Positions 51,916-61,900 are shown, counted from the first letter of the stretch. The stretch is 64,000 bases of DNA from Verrucomicrobia bacterium UBA1200 (GCA_002309765.1 DBXY01000017.1:61195-125194); one strand, 5' to 3'. The notes: generated from the letters alone by a model not told the origin. Made by a program: numbers and translations.

Positions 51916-53775
51916 TTAGTACTTAACCACCGCCAAAGGCTGGCCTTTGGCGACGTTGTCGCCGTGCTTGACCAGGAATTTGACCACGGTCAGCGGCTTG
52001 TCCGCCTTAATCGGGTTGAACATCTTCATCGCCTCGATCACGCATACCGGATCGCCGGCCTTAACCGCGCCGCCCTCTTGGGCCAACTCCGGCTTGCCGG
52101 GGCCGTCGGAACGGAAGAAAGTGCCGTTGAACGGGGCGTTGACGGTCGGGCCGGAAACTTCGTCCGGCTTCTCTGCCGCCGGAGCGGGAGCCGCCTCGGG
52201 GGCCGGAGCCGACTTCTTGGGCAACGGCACGGCGGGAACGGAGCCGGCGGTCATGCCAAGGCGGCTCGCCAATTCCGCCACCAACTGGCCGATCTCGGCG
52301 AATCGCTCGGTTGACTCGTCAGCCGCCGGAGCCGGCGCGGGAGCAGGGGTCCCCGCAGGAGCGGGCTGGCGCTCCAAGTCGGCGGGGATCGGGTCGCGCT
52401 GGCCTTCGGGCTGGGCGCGCCACTTGAAGTAGCCGAGAGCCACTTCCGGGAAGAGACAATAAGAAAGGATATCCTCTTCCTTTTGAACCAGCTTGGGTTC
52501 CAATTGGTTTGCGGCCTCGGCCAAACCCGGTTTCAGCAGATCCGCCGGGCGGCAGGTAATCGGCTTTTCGCCGCCAAGGATCTTCTTTGCCACTTTGGGG
52601 TTGATCGGAGCCGGTGCGCGGCCGTAAAGGCCCTTAACGTAATTCTTGGTCTCCTGGGTAACCATCTTGTAACGGCCCTGCAGCACATTCAGCACCGACT
52701 GGATGCCGACAATCTGGCTGGTTGGGGTCACCAACGGCGGATATCCCATGTCGGCGCGGGTCTTGGGAAGCTCGTCCATCACCTCTTGCAACCGATCCAG
52801 CGCCCCCTGCTGGTCAAGCTGGGAACGAAGGTTGGAAATCATGCCGCCGGGAATCTTGTGCTCCAGCACCCCGGCGTCAACCGGCTCGGTGGCAGTGGTG
52901 CGGGGGGCGCGGTCCTTCTTAAGCCCTCTGAAATAGGCGTTGATTTCCGCCAGCTTGGCGTGGTCGAGGTTGGTGTCGTATCCCTCGGCCTCGAAAATCG
53001 CCGCCATAGTCTCGGTGGGCGGCTGGGAAGAAAAGCTGGACATGGTGGAAATCGCGGTGTCAACCGCGCCGGCGCCGGCCTTTACCGCCGAGAGATACAT
53101 CGCCGCCGCCATGCCGCTGGTCATGTGGGAATGGACCTGAACCGGGACCTTGATCGACTTGACCAGCGCCCCGACCAGCGTGGACGCCTCGGCGGGAGTC
53201 ATGATGCCCGCCATATCCTTGATACACAGCGAGTCGATGCCCATCGACTCCATCTGTTTCGCCAGCTGGACAAAACTCTCAACGGTATGGACCGGGCTGG
53301 TGGTGTAACTGATGGTGCCCTGGGCGTGCCCGCCGTATTTCTTGACCGACGAAATCGCCTTTTCCAGATTGCGGGGGTCGTTCAGCGCGTCAAAAACCCG
53401 GAAGATGTCCATGCCGTTTTCGCAGGCCAAAGCGACGAAGCGTTCCACCACATCATCGGGATAGTGCTTATACCCCAGCAGGTTCTGGCCGCGGAGCAGC
53501 ATTTGCAGCGGCGTGTTTTTGCAGACGGCCTTGATTTTGCGGAGCCGCTCCCAAGGGTTCTCGCGCAGGAAACGCATGCAAACGTCGAAAGTCGCCCCGC
53601 CCCAGCACTCCAGCGAATAATAGCCGGCCTGGTCAACCGCCTCGGCAATGGCAAGGATATCGTCTGTGCGCAACCGGGTCGCCCAAAGCGACTGGTGCGC
53701 GTCGCGCAAAGTGGTGTCGGTGATTCGGATCCGCGTTTTCCGGGCAGCGGTTCCGACAGTTTTCGTCTGTTTCAT
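51916..53775 (-). CDS. Pyruvate carboxylase subunit B / oxaloacetate decarboxylase alpha subunit
   Basis: The 619-residue protein has an N-terminal carboxyltransferase TIM barrel (RITDTTLRDAHQSLWATRLR; LECWGGATFDVCMRFL with metal and substrate residues; VQVHSHMTSGMA). A PycA/OadA C-terminal helical region follows (NYVKGLYGRAPAP). After an Ala/Pro-rich linker comes a biotinyl domain with biotin lysine in EAMKM (near residue 583). It transfers carboxyl groups between biotin and pyruvate/oxaloacetate. Sequence alone does not separate pycB from the sodium-pump oadA. No beta or gamma pump subunits and no biotin carboxylase are in the window. Confidence 0.93.
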   Translation of the reverse strand: MKQTKTVGTAARKTRIRITDTTLRDAHQSLWATRLRTDDILAIAEAVDQAGYYSLECWGGATFDVCMRFLRENPWERLRKIKAVCKNTPLQMLLRGQNLLGYKHYPDDVVERFVALACENGMDIFRVFDALNDPRNLEKAISSVKKYGGHAQGTISYTTSPVHTVESFVQLAKQMESMGIDSLCIKDMAGIMTPAEASTLVGALVKSIKVPVQVHSHMTSGMAAAMYLSAVKAGAGAVDTAISTMSSFSSQPPTETMAAIFEAEGYDTNLDHAKLAEINAYFRGLKKDRAPRTTATEPVDAGVLEHKIPGGMISNLRSQLDQQGALDRLQEVMDELPKTRADMGYPPLVTPTSQIVGIQSVLNVLQGRYKMVTQETKNYVKGLYGRAPAPINPKVAKKILGGEKPITCRPADLLKPGLAEAANQLEPKLVQKEEDILSYCLFPEVALGYFKWRAQPEGQRDPIPADLERQPAPAGTPAPAPAPAADESTERFAEIGQLVAELASRLGMTAGSVPAVPLPKKSAPAPEAAPAPAAEKPDEVSGPTVNAPFNGTFFRSDGPGKPELAQEGGAVKAGDPVCVIEAMKMFNPIKADKPLTVVKFLVKHGDNVAKGQPLAVVKY

Positions 53776-53812
53776 TCGGACACTTCTCCTAATAAACTGA
53801 AAGAACTCTTAT

Positions 53813-53841
53813 ATTATGTGAGATTTGCGCCCAAAAGTCAC
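53813..53841 (-). promoter_or_regulatory. Putative promoter of the pycB/oadA-recJ pair
   Basis: GTGACT and CATAAT on the minus strand are separated by 17 bases, about 38 bases ahead of the start codon. Confidence 0.4.
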
Positions 53842-53922
53842 GCCCGATTTCACCGATTTGGGGTAAAAAATGGCAATTTAGTCGCCTCAAACATTTTTTT
53901 TCACTTTTTTATCATTTTAAGG

Positions 53923-53952
53923 TTGCAGTTTGCACCGCTAATGGGGTAAATT
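53923..53952 (+). promoter_or_regulatory. Putative promoter of the coiled-coil gene
   Basis: TTGCAG and TAAATT are separated by 18 bases. Downstream, AATAAC (53987) and GTTATT (54003) could pair and enclose the GAGG ribosome site in the loop or stem edge. Confidence 0.4.
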
Positions 53953-54011
53953 ATTCCCGTACACATGAGTGTAGCTAGGAGTGTTGAATAACAGCATTTG
54001 AGGTTATTGCG

Positions 54012-55148
54012 ATGGGTAATGCACTACGTGGTTTGGTTTTTGTAATTTTGGCACTGAGTATTGCCGCTTTGGTTTTTGCGAACTTGCTGTTCGGCAAGCG
54101 TGAGCTGTTGATGCAGCGCAACTATGCGTTGGAAGAGAGTATCGTAAAGCTGGCCAAGACGATTGAGATGAAGAACGCTGAGGAGCAGACCGCTCCCGAG
54201 CTGAAACAGGACGTCTCGGCGGTGGAAGACCGGGTACTGGACAACCCGGAAACCGATTCCCCGCTGGAAGGTTACGCGCTTCAGTTGGAGTCTGAGAATC
54301 AGCCCACGTTCGAAATCGGTGACAACGACTCCCGCAGCCAGCTCCGTACCTTCTATAAGGTCGGCACCGATGGCAAGTACGTTCTGGATTCGCTCACCCA
54401 GAAGCCGTCCACGACCGGCGAGGGCACGATGGCCGAGCTGCTGGACAAGGTGTTTGACCGGGCGAAGGCTCAGCAGGCGAACCTGAACAAAACCCGCGGC
54501 GAACTTCACAAGATGCGCGATCGCTTCACCACCGCGGTTGAAGAGATCAACAAGCTGAAGATTGACGGCCGTCTGGTTAAGAAGGACTTGACCGAGCGCA
54601 AGGCTGACATTGTCCGCCTGAACGACGAGAAGGAAGTCCTCGAAGGCCGTATCGCCAAGCTGAACAACGAGAAGAAAGAGCTTACCGCCGAGCTGGCGGA
54701 CACCAAGAACGAGGTCGAGAAGCTGAATGAAGATAAGCTGACCCTCACCGACGATTTGGCGAACGCCCAGAAGACGATTGAAGAGATGAAAAAGCGCCTG
54801 AACGGCACCAACGACCGTCCTGGTCAGTATGTTGACGGCGCGGTTGCCGCCGCGCAGATGACGGCCGGCGACAAGGGCAAGATCATCTCCGCCAACGACG
54901 AGATGAAGTTCTGCATCATCGAGTTCTCCCCGGCCGCCATCGCCGAGATGATGGGTCCGGAGCGCGAGAATCCGCTGCCGCAGCTGGAAATGAGCATTCG
55001 CCGTGCGGGCCGCCAGAGCGCTTCCGGCGAGTTCGTTACCCGCATTAAACTGCGCCAGGCGGTTCGCGGCAAGAATATCGTGGTGGCGGACATCTTGAAT
55101 GATTGGCAGCAGACCGCCGTGGAGAAGGGTGATGTGGTCTTCTTCTAA
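54012..55148 (+). CDS. Membrane-anchored coiled-coil protein
   Basis: The 378-residue protein begins with one membrane segment (LVFVILALSIAALVFANLLF, residues 8-27). A charged linker follows, then a long heptad-rich coiled coil (about 145-270; repeated K/E/L/N patterns such as LNDEKEVLEGRIAKLNNEK). A compact C-terminal domain (about 285-378) ends KGDVVFF. No known enzyme motif is seen. The architecture suggests an envelope scaffold or division-type factor. A small lipoprotein gene overlaps its 3' end by 17 bases in another frame and shares its terminator, so the two probably work together at the envelope. I do not recognise the family. Confidence 0.85.
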   Translation: MGNALRGLVFVILALSIAALVFANLLFGKRELLMQRNYALEESIVKLAKTIEMKNAEEQTAPELKQDVSAVEDRVLDNPETDSPLEGYALQLESENQPTFEIGDNDSRSQLRTFYKVGTDGKYVLDSLTQKPSTTGEGTMAELLDKVFDRAKAQQANLNKTRGELHKMRDRFTTAVEEINKLKIDGRLVKKDLTERKADIVRLNDEKEVLEGRIAKLNNEKKELTAELADTKNEVEKLNEDKLTLTDDLANAQKTIEEMKKRLNGTNDRPGQYVDGAVAAAQMTAGDKGKIISANDEMKFCIIEFSPAAIAEMMGPERENPLPQLEMSIRRAGRQSASGEFVTRIKLRQAVRGKNIVVADILNDWQQTAVEKGDVVFF

Positions 55149-55311
55149 GACCATCGCCCGCGCCCTCGCCGCGCTGTCCTGTACAGCGTTGCTGGCGGCG
55201 GCAGGTTGCATGGCCAGCCGCCCGGCGGAAACGGATATGCCGTGGTCCGCCCCGTCAGCCTGGGAGGGAACCATGCCGCTTCCGAGCGGTTATCTGAATC
55301 GGTTCGATTGA
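55132..55311 (+). CDS. Small lipoprotein overlapping the coiled-coil gene
   Basis: The 59-residue product MWSSSKTIARALAALSCTAL continues to a lipobox ending AAAGC, giving a mature lipoprotein of only about 35 residues. That mature part is rich in Pro, Trp and Gly (MPWSAPSAWEGTMPLPSGYL). The start ATG lies inside the last codons of the preceding gene, after GGAGAAGGG, indicating translational coupling. A strong terminator follows directly. Function is unknown; an outer-membrane or periplasmic partner of the coiled-coil protein is inferred from the overlap. Confidence 0.82.
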   Translation: MWSSSKTIARALAALSCTALLAAAGCMASRPAETDMPWSAPSAWEGTMPLPSGYLNRFD

Positions 55312-55318
55312 GTTTGAA

Positions 55319-55352
55319 GGGTCTCGCCAATAACGGCGAGACCCCTTTTTTG
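55319..55352 (+). terminator. Intrinsic terminator after the lipoprotein gene
   Basis: GGGTCTCGCC and GGCGAGACCC form a perfect 10-bp stem with a 6-base loop, followed by CTTTTTTG. Confidence 0.93.
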
Positions 55353-55403
55353 TTTAGGACACGGTCCGGCGCAACGCGCCAAACTACAATAAGGAGAGTT
55401 AGG

Positions 55404-56630
55404 ATGGCTTATTATCTTGGAGTGGATGTCGGTGGTTCCCACATCACGCTAAACCTGGTAGATTCGGAAACCTTCGCAATCCTCGAAGGAACGTCGCTGC
55501 GCAAACCGCTCAACACCCATGTCGAGCCGACCAAAGTGCTTGAGGTGTTCGACCAGGCTATCCGCGAAATCGCCGACGCCGTGGGCCGCGACAATATCCT
55601 CGGGGTTGGGCTGGCCTTCCCCGGACCGTTCAACTACCCCGAAGGCATCTGCCGGATCACCCCGCAGCAGAACAAGTACGAACAGCTCTTCGGCGTGAAT
55701 TTCCGCCAGTACCTTTGCCATGCCCTCGGCGCCGACAAGCCGGTGGTGTTTAACAACGACGCCGCCTGTTTCGCGCTAGGCGAGTATTTCAACGGCGGGG
55801 CTAAGGGGTACAAGCGGGCCGTGGTGGTGACGCTCGGAACCGGTTTCGGCGCGTCATTCATCCGTGACGGCCGCCCCCAAACCACCGGCGACGATGTGCC
55901 CAAAGACGGCGAACTGTGGCATATCCCCTATCAGGACGGGATTGCCGACGATTACTTTTCAACCCGCTGGCTGGTCAAAGAGTGGAAACTCGCCACCGGC
56001 GAGGACGTGCCGGGCGGCAAAGAGGTGGCGGACGCCGCTGAGGCGGGCAATCCGGCGGCACTGGAGATTTATCGCCGCTACGGCGCCAACCTGGCCGAGT
56101 GCGTAGCCCCGTGGCTGGAGCTATTCCAGACCGAAGCGTTTGTGATCGGCGGCAATCTGGCGATGGGATGGGATCTTTTCATCCCGACCTTCGAGGTCGA
56201 ACTCGCCAAGCGCGTAACCCGTACCATCGCGATCAAAAAGTGCGAAATGGGCGAGCAGGCATCGGTTTGCGGCGCGGCGCTATCCCAAACGCTGGTTAAT
56301 CCGGCCGAAATCATCCCCGGCACCGCTGACAATGCCACCATCGCCAAGGCCACCGAGGCGATGATCGCCATCGGCGACGCCGCCACCGCGCTTTGCGACG
56401 GCCCCGAGACATTCCCGTGGCGCGAATGGCGCATGGCGCTGGACTCGGCGTTCCGCGCCCAAGGCAAACGGGTGGTATGGTTTGACGCCGCCGCCGCGCG
56501 CGAAAACGGCCTGTTTAAGCAGGACCTGCTCGCCGACATTCGCGCCGACGCGACCGCCGCGCTCTGTATCGCCTACGGTCCCGGCGCGGCGCAGGTTCCA
56601 TGGGCCGACGCCGCCAAAGTAACGCTTTAA
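55404..56630 (+). CDS. ROK-family sugar kinase with a C-terminal extension
   Basis: The first 310 or so residues are a ROK (repressor/ORF/kinase) protein without a DNA-binding domain. It has the ATP motif YYLGVDVGGSHITL, GVGLAFPGPFNYPEG, FNNDAACFALGEY, VVTLGTGFGASFI (second phosphate motif) and AFVIGGNLAMG. The usual zinc-binding Cys cluster of ROK kinases is not evident. Residues about 330-408 form an extension (ALDSAFRAQGKRVVWFDAAA, then a segment ending WADAAKVTL) that I do not recognise. Likely a glucokinase-type or related hexose kinase in the cytoplasm. AAGGAGAG lies 6-8 bases ahead of the ATG; longer upstream frames run through the terminator and are rejected. Confidence 0.87.
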   Translation: MAYYLGVDVGGSHITLNLVDSETFAILEGTSLRKPLNTHVEPTKVLEVFDQAIREIADAVGRDNILGVGLAFPGPFNYPEGICRITPQQNKYEQLFGVNFRQYLCHALGADKPVVFNNDAACFALGEYFNGGAKGYKRAVVVTLGTGFGASFIRDGRPQTTGDDVPKDGELWHIPYQDGIADDYFSTRWLVKEWKLATGEDVPGGKEVADAAEAGNPAALEIYRRYGANLAECVAPWLELFQTEAFVIGGNLAMGWDLFIPTFEVELAKRVTRTIAIKKCEMGEQASVCGAALSQTLVNPAEIIPGTADNATIAKATEAMIAIGDAATALCDGPETFPWREWRMALDSAFRAQGKRVVWFDAAAARENGLFKQDLLADIRADATAALCIAYGPGAAQVPWADAAKVTL

Positions 56631-56639
56631 AAGGCAGTC

Positions 56640-57572
56640 ATGATCTCCCGCCGTTCATTTGTCAAGCTCGCCGCCGCATCGGCGGCGATGCCGGCGGTTG
56701 CCGCGGCAGCCTCCGGACGCAACGGTAGTCGCGCGTTCGCCTTTGCGCTCAACACCGCCACCATTCGTGGCTACCGTTTGCCGCTCAAAGAGCAGATTTC
56801 CGCCGCGATTCGGGCGGGGTTTGAGGGAATTGAGCCGTGGGTGTCCGACCTTGCCGCCGCAGAAAAAACCACCGGCGCACTGGAAGACGCGCGAAAGATG
56901 TGTTCAGACTCCGGTTTGCAGGTGGTTAGCGCCATCGGATTCGCCCAATGGGCGGTAAACGATCCGGCGGAACGCGCCAAGGGTTTGGAGCAGATGAAAC
57001 GCGACATGGAGTTGGTCGCCAAAATCGGCGGACAGAGGATCGCCGCTCCGCCGGCCGGCGTTTACAACAAAGAGGTGAAACTGGAGCTGGACGCCGCCGC
57101 CGAACGTTACCGCCTAGTGTTGGAACTGGGAGACCAGACCGGGGTAATACCGCAGGTCGAGTTCTGGGGGAAGTCCGCCAATATCAGCACCCTCGCGCAA
57201 GCCCTGTACATAGCGGTTGCCGCCTCGCACCCCAAAGCTTGCGTTTTGGCCGATGTTTTCCACATGTACATGGGGAACAGCGGGTTTGACAATCTGCGGG
57301 CCCTCACCTCTTCTATGTCGCAAGTGTTTCACATGAACGACTACCCGGAGAATCCGCCGCGGGAAAAAGCCCAGGACAGCGACCGGGTGTGGCCGGGTGA
57401 CGGTATCGCCCCGATGGAGAAGATTTTTGGACACTTTCGAACCAACGCGGTTTACCCGTGGCTCTCGCTGGAACTGTTCAACCCGGAATACTGGAAGCTT
57501 CCAATTGACGAAATGCTCGCCACCGGTCTAGCCAAATTGCGCCGGGTGGCCCAAGCTCCCACAAGAGCGTGA
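56640..57572 (+). CDS. Tat-exported sugar-phosphate isomerase/epimerase-like TIM barrel protein
   Basis: The 310-residue protein starts ISRRSFVKLAAASAAMPAVA, a twin-arginine signal. A xylose-isomerase-like TIM barrel follows (IRAGFEGIEPWVSDLAAAE; VIPQVEFWGKSANISTLAQAL with a metal-ligand Glu; VFHMYMGNSGF; VFHMNDYP; WLSLELFNPEYW). Many exported relatives in Verrucomicrobiota and Planctomycetota lack a defined substrate. It starts 9 bases past the ROK kinase stop, so the two are probably one operon, although one product is cytoplasmic and the other exported. The C69 peptidase gene is convergent, 41 bases away, with only a short GC hairpin between. Confidence 0.85.
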   Translation: MISRRSFVKLAAASAAMPAVAAAASGRNGSRAFAFALNTATIRGYRLPLKEQISAAIRAGFEGIEPWVSDLAAAEKTTGALEDARKMCSDSGLQVVSAIGFAQWAVNDPAERAKGLEQMKRDMELVAKIGGQRIAAPPAGVYNKEVKLELDAAAERYRLVLELGDQTGVIPQVEFWGKSANISTLAQALYIAVAASHPKACVLADVFHMYMGNSGFDNLRALTSSMSQVFHMNDYPENPPREKAQDSDRVWPGDGIAPMEKIFGHFRTNAVYPWLSLELFNPEYWKLPIDEMLATGLAKLRRVAQAPTRA

Positions 57573-57613
57573 TATCGGCATCATTCCGAATACGCTAACG
57601 GCGGAACGCCTAA

Positions 57614-58777
57614 TCAACCCGATATGTCGGGAAGATGATGACGTTCAAGACGTTCCACTACTGTAGGGTCAACCGTCGGGTTTGCCAGCGGGAATACCGT
57701 CTCGTACCGTCCGAGGCACGGCGGCCCCATGCAACGCGCCACGCGCAAATCGCAGGTTTTTTCCCCGAAGATGTAAACGGCTGATTCCGCTGTGGTCCGG
57801 CGGCACACCGGAGCAAAACGGGATTCCCCGTGGCGCGTGCCGTCCTCCCCCACCGGCACTTCGTCCTCCGTGCCTTCAAAGTGCGTGCCCAGTGCCTTGC
57901 GCACCAACGCTTCGTCCACCTTATTCCTGGGTTTCACGCTAAAGGGATAATCATCGTCCGGCCACTCCACGCCGGCGAATATCCGCACCAGATTGCGCCA
58001 ACGGCCTTGGTTTACCGGCGCCTTCCACTTCGACTCGCCCTGAAAAGTCCTGGCGAAATCAAAATCGGCTCCCCGTCCCTCAAGTTCAGGCGGCAACACA
58101 TCGCCAGGCTTCAGCCTGCGCACGGTGTAGCAGTTCGGCAGCAACGCCACCTCATCGTCCGGCACCCGTCTCGCCACCCAGCTTCGGCGGCCAAAAACCA
58201 CCTGCACAATCCAAGCCTCCCGCGAATCGGCCACCGTGTAGAGTCGCCCCGGCGAGGCATACCCCCAACGGGAAACTAGCCCGGTTAACACCTCCACGGC
58301 GTTTCTGGCGCTGACGGCGCGTTCCGCAACCGCCCGGCGAAGATTGTAGCCGATGCCTCCGTCCACCAGCTCGCCGGGGTCGCATGAGTTTTCCGTACGC
58401 GCGCTGTTCGAACACACCAGCACCCCTTTTTCGTTTACAAAGGAGTCGCAGAACGAAGACCCGCCCTTCGTCACGTATTTGAATTCGCTCCAATAAAAAC
58501 CAAGGGTACGCTCCACCTGGGGAACGGACGCATGGCCGATCTCGGCCGGCATCACCGCGCCGGGCGCAAATGAGCGCGGCGGCACGTAGCCGTGGCGCAC
58601 GTCTGGACACCCGTTATCATCCTCGTTGTGGCCCACGATCACGCGTCCGCCAACGGTGGCGGCGCGGCCCGCGACCACTGTTGTGCAAGCGACAAAACAA
58701 ATCATCCGTGATTCGGCATCTCTGCCCGAAAAAAACGCCGCCAGCGCAAACGCGGCCATCAACATCCACTCCGTCAT
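57614..58777 (-). CDS. C69-type dipeptidase (N-terminal nucleophile peptidase)
   Basis: The 387-residue protein has a hydrophobic leader followed by FVACTTVVAGRAATVGG and VIVGHNEDDNG. This matches peptidase family C69, where a Cys just after the leader (or pro-peptide) becomes the catalytic N-terminal nucleophile. Further family-like segments are FVNEKGVLVCSNSA and TVADSREAWIVQVV. It probably cleaves dipeptides outside the cytoplasm. The start at 58777 has GGGAGG about 11 bases upstream. The promoter is shared in mirror image with the divergent GH106 gene. Confidence 0.83.
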   Translation of the reverse strand: MTEWMLMAAFALAAFFSGRDAESRMICFVACTTVVAGRAATVGGRVIVGHNEDDNGCPDVRHGYVPPRSFAPGAVMPAEIGHASVPQVERTLGFYWSEFKYVTKGGSSFCDSFVNEKGVLVCSNSARTENSCDPGELVDGGIGYNLRRAVAERAVSARNAVEVLTGLVSRWGYASPGRLYTVADSREAWIVQVVFGRRSWVARRVPDDEVALLPNCYTVRRLKPGDVLPPELEGRGADFDFARTFQGESKWKAPVNQGRWRNLVRIFAGVEWPDDDYPFSVKPRNKVDEALVRKALGTHFEGTEDEVPVGEDGTRHGESRFAPVCRRTTAESAVYIFGEKTCDLRVARCMGPPCLGRYETVFPLANPTVDPTVVERLERHHLPDISG

Positions 58778-58814
58778 CGCAACGCGACCTCCCAACAACT
58801 ATGAAAACCCCGCA

Positions 58815-58859
58815 ATAATACCAAAACCCCTTGCGCAACTCAAGGGGTTTTGGTATCAT
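58815..58859. promoter_or_regulatory. Symmetrical divergent promoters on one inverted repeat
   Basis: Arms ATACCAAAACCCCTTG (58818-58833) and CAAGGGGTTTTGGTAT (58841-58856) flank a 7-base loop. Rightward, TTGCGC (58831) and TATCAT (58854) are 17 bases apart. Leftward, TTGAGT (58838-58843, minus strand) and TATTAT (58815-58820) are also 17 bases apart. Thus each -10 box lies at an outer end of the repeat and the -35 boxes meet in the centre. Confidence 0.55.
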
Positions 58860-58933
58860 TGTAATGTTTCGGGGGATGGATTTTTTGTCTGGGAATGCCG
58901 GAATCGGCGAAAATCAAAAGAAAGGTCAGCCAC

Positions 58934-61900
58934 ATGACTAAAGAGGTTAGGATAGCAGTTCTTGGCGCCGTTGCCTGCGCAGCGGCATTGCCGCTTTTCG
59001 CGTTGACGCTGGAGGAGGGTTTTAAGACGCCGCCCGACTCCGCAAAGCCTCACACTTGGTACCACATGATGAACGGCAACGTCACGAAGGAAGGCATCAC
59101 CTGCGACTTCGAGGCGCTCGCCAAAGCCGGAATCGGTGGCGTGCAAATGTTCGACGCCGGATGCGCCATCCCGCCCGGGCCGCTTAAATTCAACTCGCCC
59201 GAATGGTTCGACATGTTCCGTCACGCCCATTCCGAGGCTAAAAGGCTCGGCCTTGAAATCTGCATTCCCAACTGCTCCGGGTGGTCCTCATCCGGCGGCC
59301 CGTGGAATCCGCCGAAAAACGGCATGAAACGCGTCGTGTTCACCGAAACCCCCGCCAAAGGGCCGTCCCGCTTTACCGGCACACTGCCGCGCACCACAAA
59401 AGACAACGGCTTCTATGAGGACATCGCGGTTCTCGCCTACCCCACGCCTAAACCCGGGGCCAAGCTCAGTAATCTCGCGGAAAAAACCTTCGCCGAACGC
59501 GGCAAGGTGGATCGCGACAAAAAGCCCGCCGCAGCCGAAACGGTCGTGGCAAAGGATTCCGTGGTGGAGCTGACGACGCGGATGAAGGCAAACGGATCGC
59601 TCGAATGGGACGTTCCCGCCGGCGAATGGACGATATTGCGCATCGGTTACATCTGCAACGGGCGTTGCAACCACCCCGCGTCGGAGAAGGGGCGCGGGCT
59701 TGAGGTGGACAAACTCTCCGCCGAGGCGATGGATTACCACTTCGACCAATATGTCACCAGACTCTGCAACACCCTTGGCATCGAACCGGGGAAAATCGGC
59801 GAGACCGGCTTCAACAACATTCTGGTGGATAGCTACGAGGTCAACACCCAAAACTGGACCCAGAACTTTGACAAAACCTTTGAGAAACGCATGGGATACT
59901 CCATCGTCCACTATCTCCCGGTGTTTGCCGGGCGAATCGTCGGCAGCGTCGAAGAGACCGAACGTTTCCTTGAGGATTTCCGCCGCGTCGTGGCCGACCT
60001 CTTCGCGGAAAACTACGCCGGACGGCTCACGGAACTTTGCCACCGGCACGGTCTGCTCTGCTCCATCGAACCTTACGGCAACTGCACGGCGGACAATCTC
60101 CAGTACGGACAGGACATCGACATCCCCATGGCCGAGTTTTGGTCGGCCGCCGAGCGCGGAGAGCATGGCGTGGGCGGTATCGGCAACTCGCGGCTCGCCG
60201 CCACTATCGCACACGTGTGGGGACGCCGCTACGCCGCCACCGAATCCTTCACCGCCAATCCCGTTAACGGCGGGCGCTGGCGCACCACCCCCTACACCAT
60301 CAAGAGCCAGGGCGACAAGGTGTTCGCCGCCGGCATCAACCGCATCATCTACCACCGCTTCACGCACCAGCCCTGGCCGGGCGACAGGTACCTGCCCGGC
60401 ATGACGATGGGGCGTTGGGGAATGCACCTCGACCGCACCCAAACGTGGTGGAAATACGCCAACGACTGGTTCCGCTACCAGACGCGCTGCCAATGGATGC
60501 TTCAGGAGGGTACCTTCGCGGCGGATGTTCTGTTCTGGTGCGGCGAAGCCGTTCCGCTGGGCGGTACCGACACCAAGCTCCCCGCCGGCTATGACTACGA
60601 CTACTGCGCCACCAAGGTGCTAATGGCGCTTACCGTAAAGAACGGGCGCGTGGTGACGCCGGGCGGCGTTTCGTACGCATTGCTGGTTCTTCCGAAGACC
60701 GACACGATGTCGGAAGCCGCCCTGAAAAAAATCGGCGAACTGCTCGACGCCGGCGCAAAGGTTAGCAGCGTGTCGCGTCCTTCGCGCGCGCCCGGATTGC
60801 GCGGCTGGCCGCAGTCGGACACCAATATGAAGGCGCTCGTTGCCAAAGTATGGGCAAAGGGCGTCATTGAAAGCAACGCCGGCGATGCGCTCGCTAAACT
60901 GGGAGTGGCCCCCGACTTCACAACCGGCGAGACCACGGCATCCTGGATCCACCGGCATGCGGATGGTACGGACTGGTATTTCGTCGCGCTCGACAACGCC
61001 ACCAACGCGACCTTCGAGGCCTCCTTCCGCCAGACCGGCCGCACCCCGGAAATATGGGACGCGGAAACGGGCAAAATCGCCGCCGCCAACGTCTGGCGCG
61101 AAGAAAAAGGACGCACGATTGTAAAGCTGGACTATCCGGTGAGCGGATCCTCGTTCGTGGTGTTCCGTCGTCCGGCGGCAGGCAACCACTTCGTTACCGT
61201 TGACGCCAAGGTGAGCGCGCGCCCCGATCCCGCGCTCCCAGAAAAGCCCCACACCCTTACCATCAAGAAGGCGGAATACGGCGTGTTTAACGGCATCCGT
61301 CCGGAATGCATCGAAGTTTCCGGACGTATCAAGCCCGGCGTGGCGGTCGAAGTGAAAAACTCCGTAATGGGCGAAGATCCCGCCGCCCAAAAGGTGAAAG
61401 CGCTAGAAGTTCGATACACCCTGAACGGCCGCGCTACGCGCGATATCGTCAAAGAGGGCAAGTCCTACAAGCTGCCGGAAGGCGCGAAACTCCAAAGCGC
61501 GTGGTACGGCATAATCGACCCCGATTGGAATCCACCCGCCGAACCGACGGTTTTCGACGTGACCGCAAAAATCGCCGCCGCCGTGAAAGACGGCAAAATC
61601 GCGGTACAGGCGGAGAACAGTCTGGCCGGGCGTGACCCGCTATTCAAGACGGTCAAGCAGCTGCGCGTGACCTACGTGTACGACGGGTTCGAGACGACCT
61701 CGACCTTCAACGAACACGGTTGGTTCAAACTTCCTGACAACAAGGAAACCCCGCAACCGCCGCCCGGTTGGGAGTGGCGCGACGGAAAGATTGTCGCCTG
61801 GCAGCCGCTCACGGCGACACTTACGGACAGCAACGGAACAAGAAGCAAGCTCTCCGCGCAACCGGCGGCGGCGCTGGTCGTTCCCGGTCCTTGGCAGGTA

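Noticed and set aside
52483..53949. Plus-strand frame of 488 codons opposite the carboxyltransferase gene
   Set aside because: The minus strand carries unmistakable biotin-enzyme motifs; the plus frame has none.
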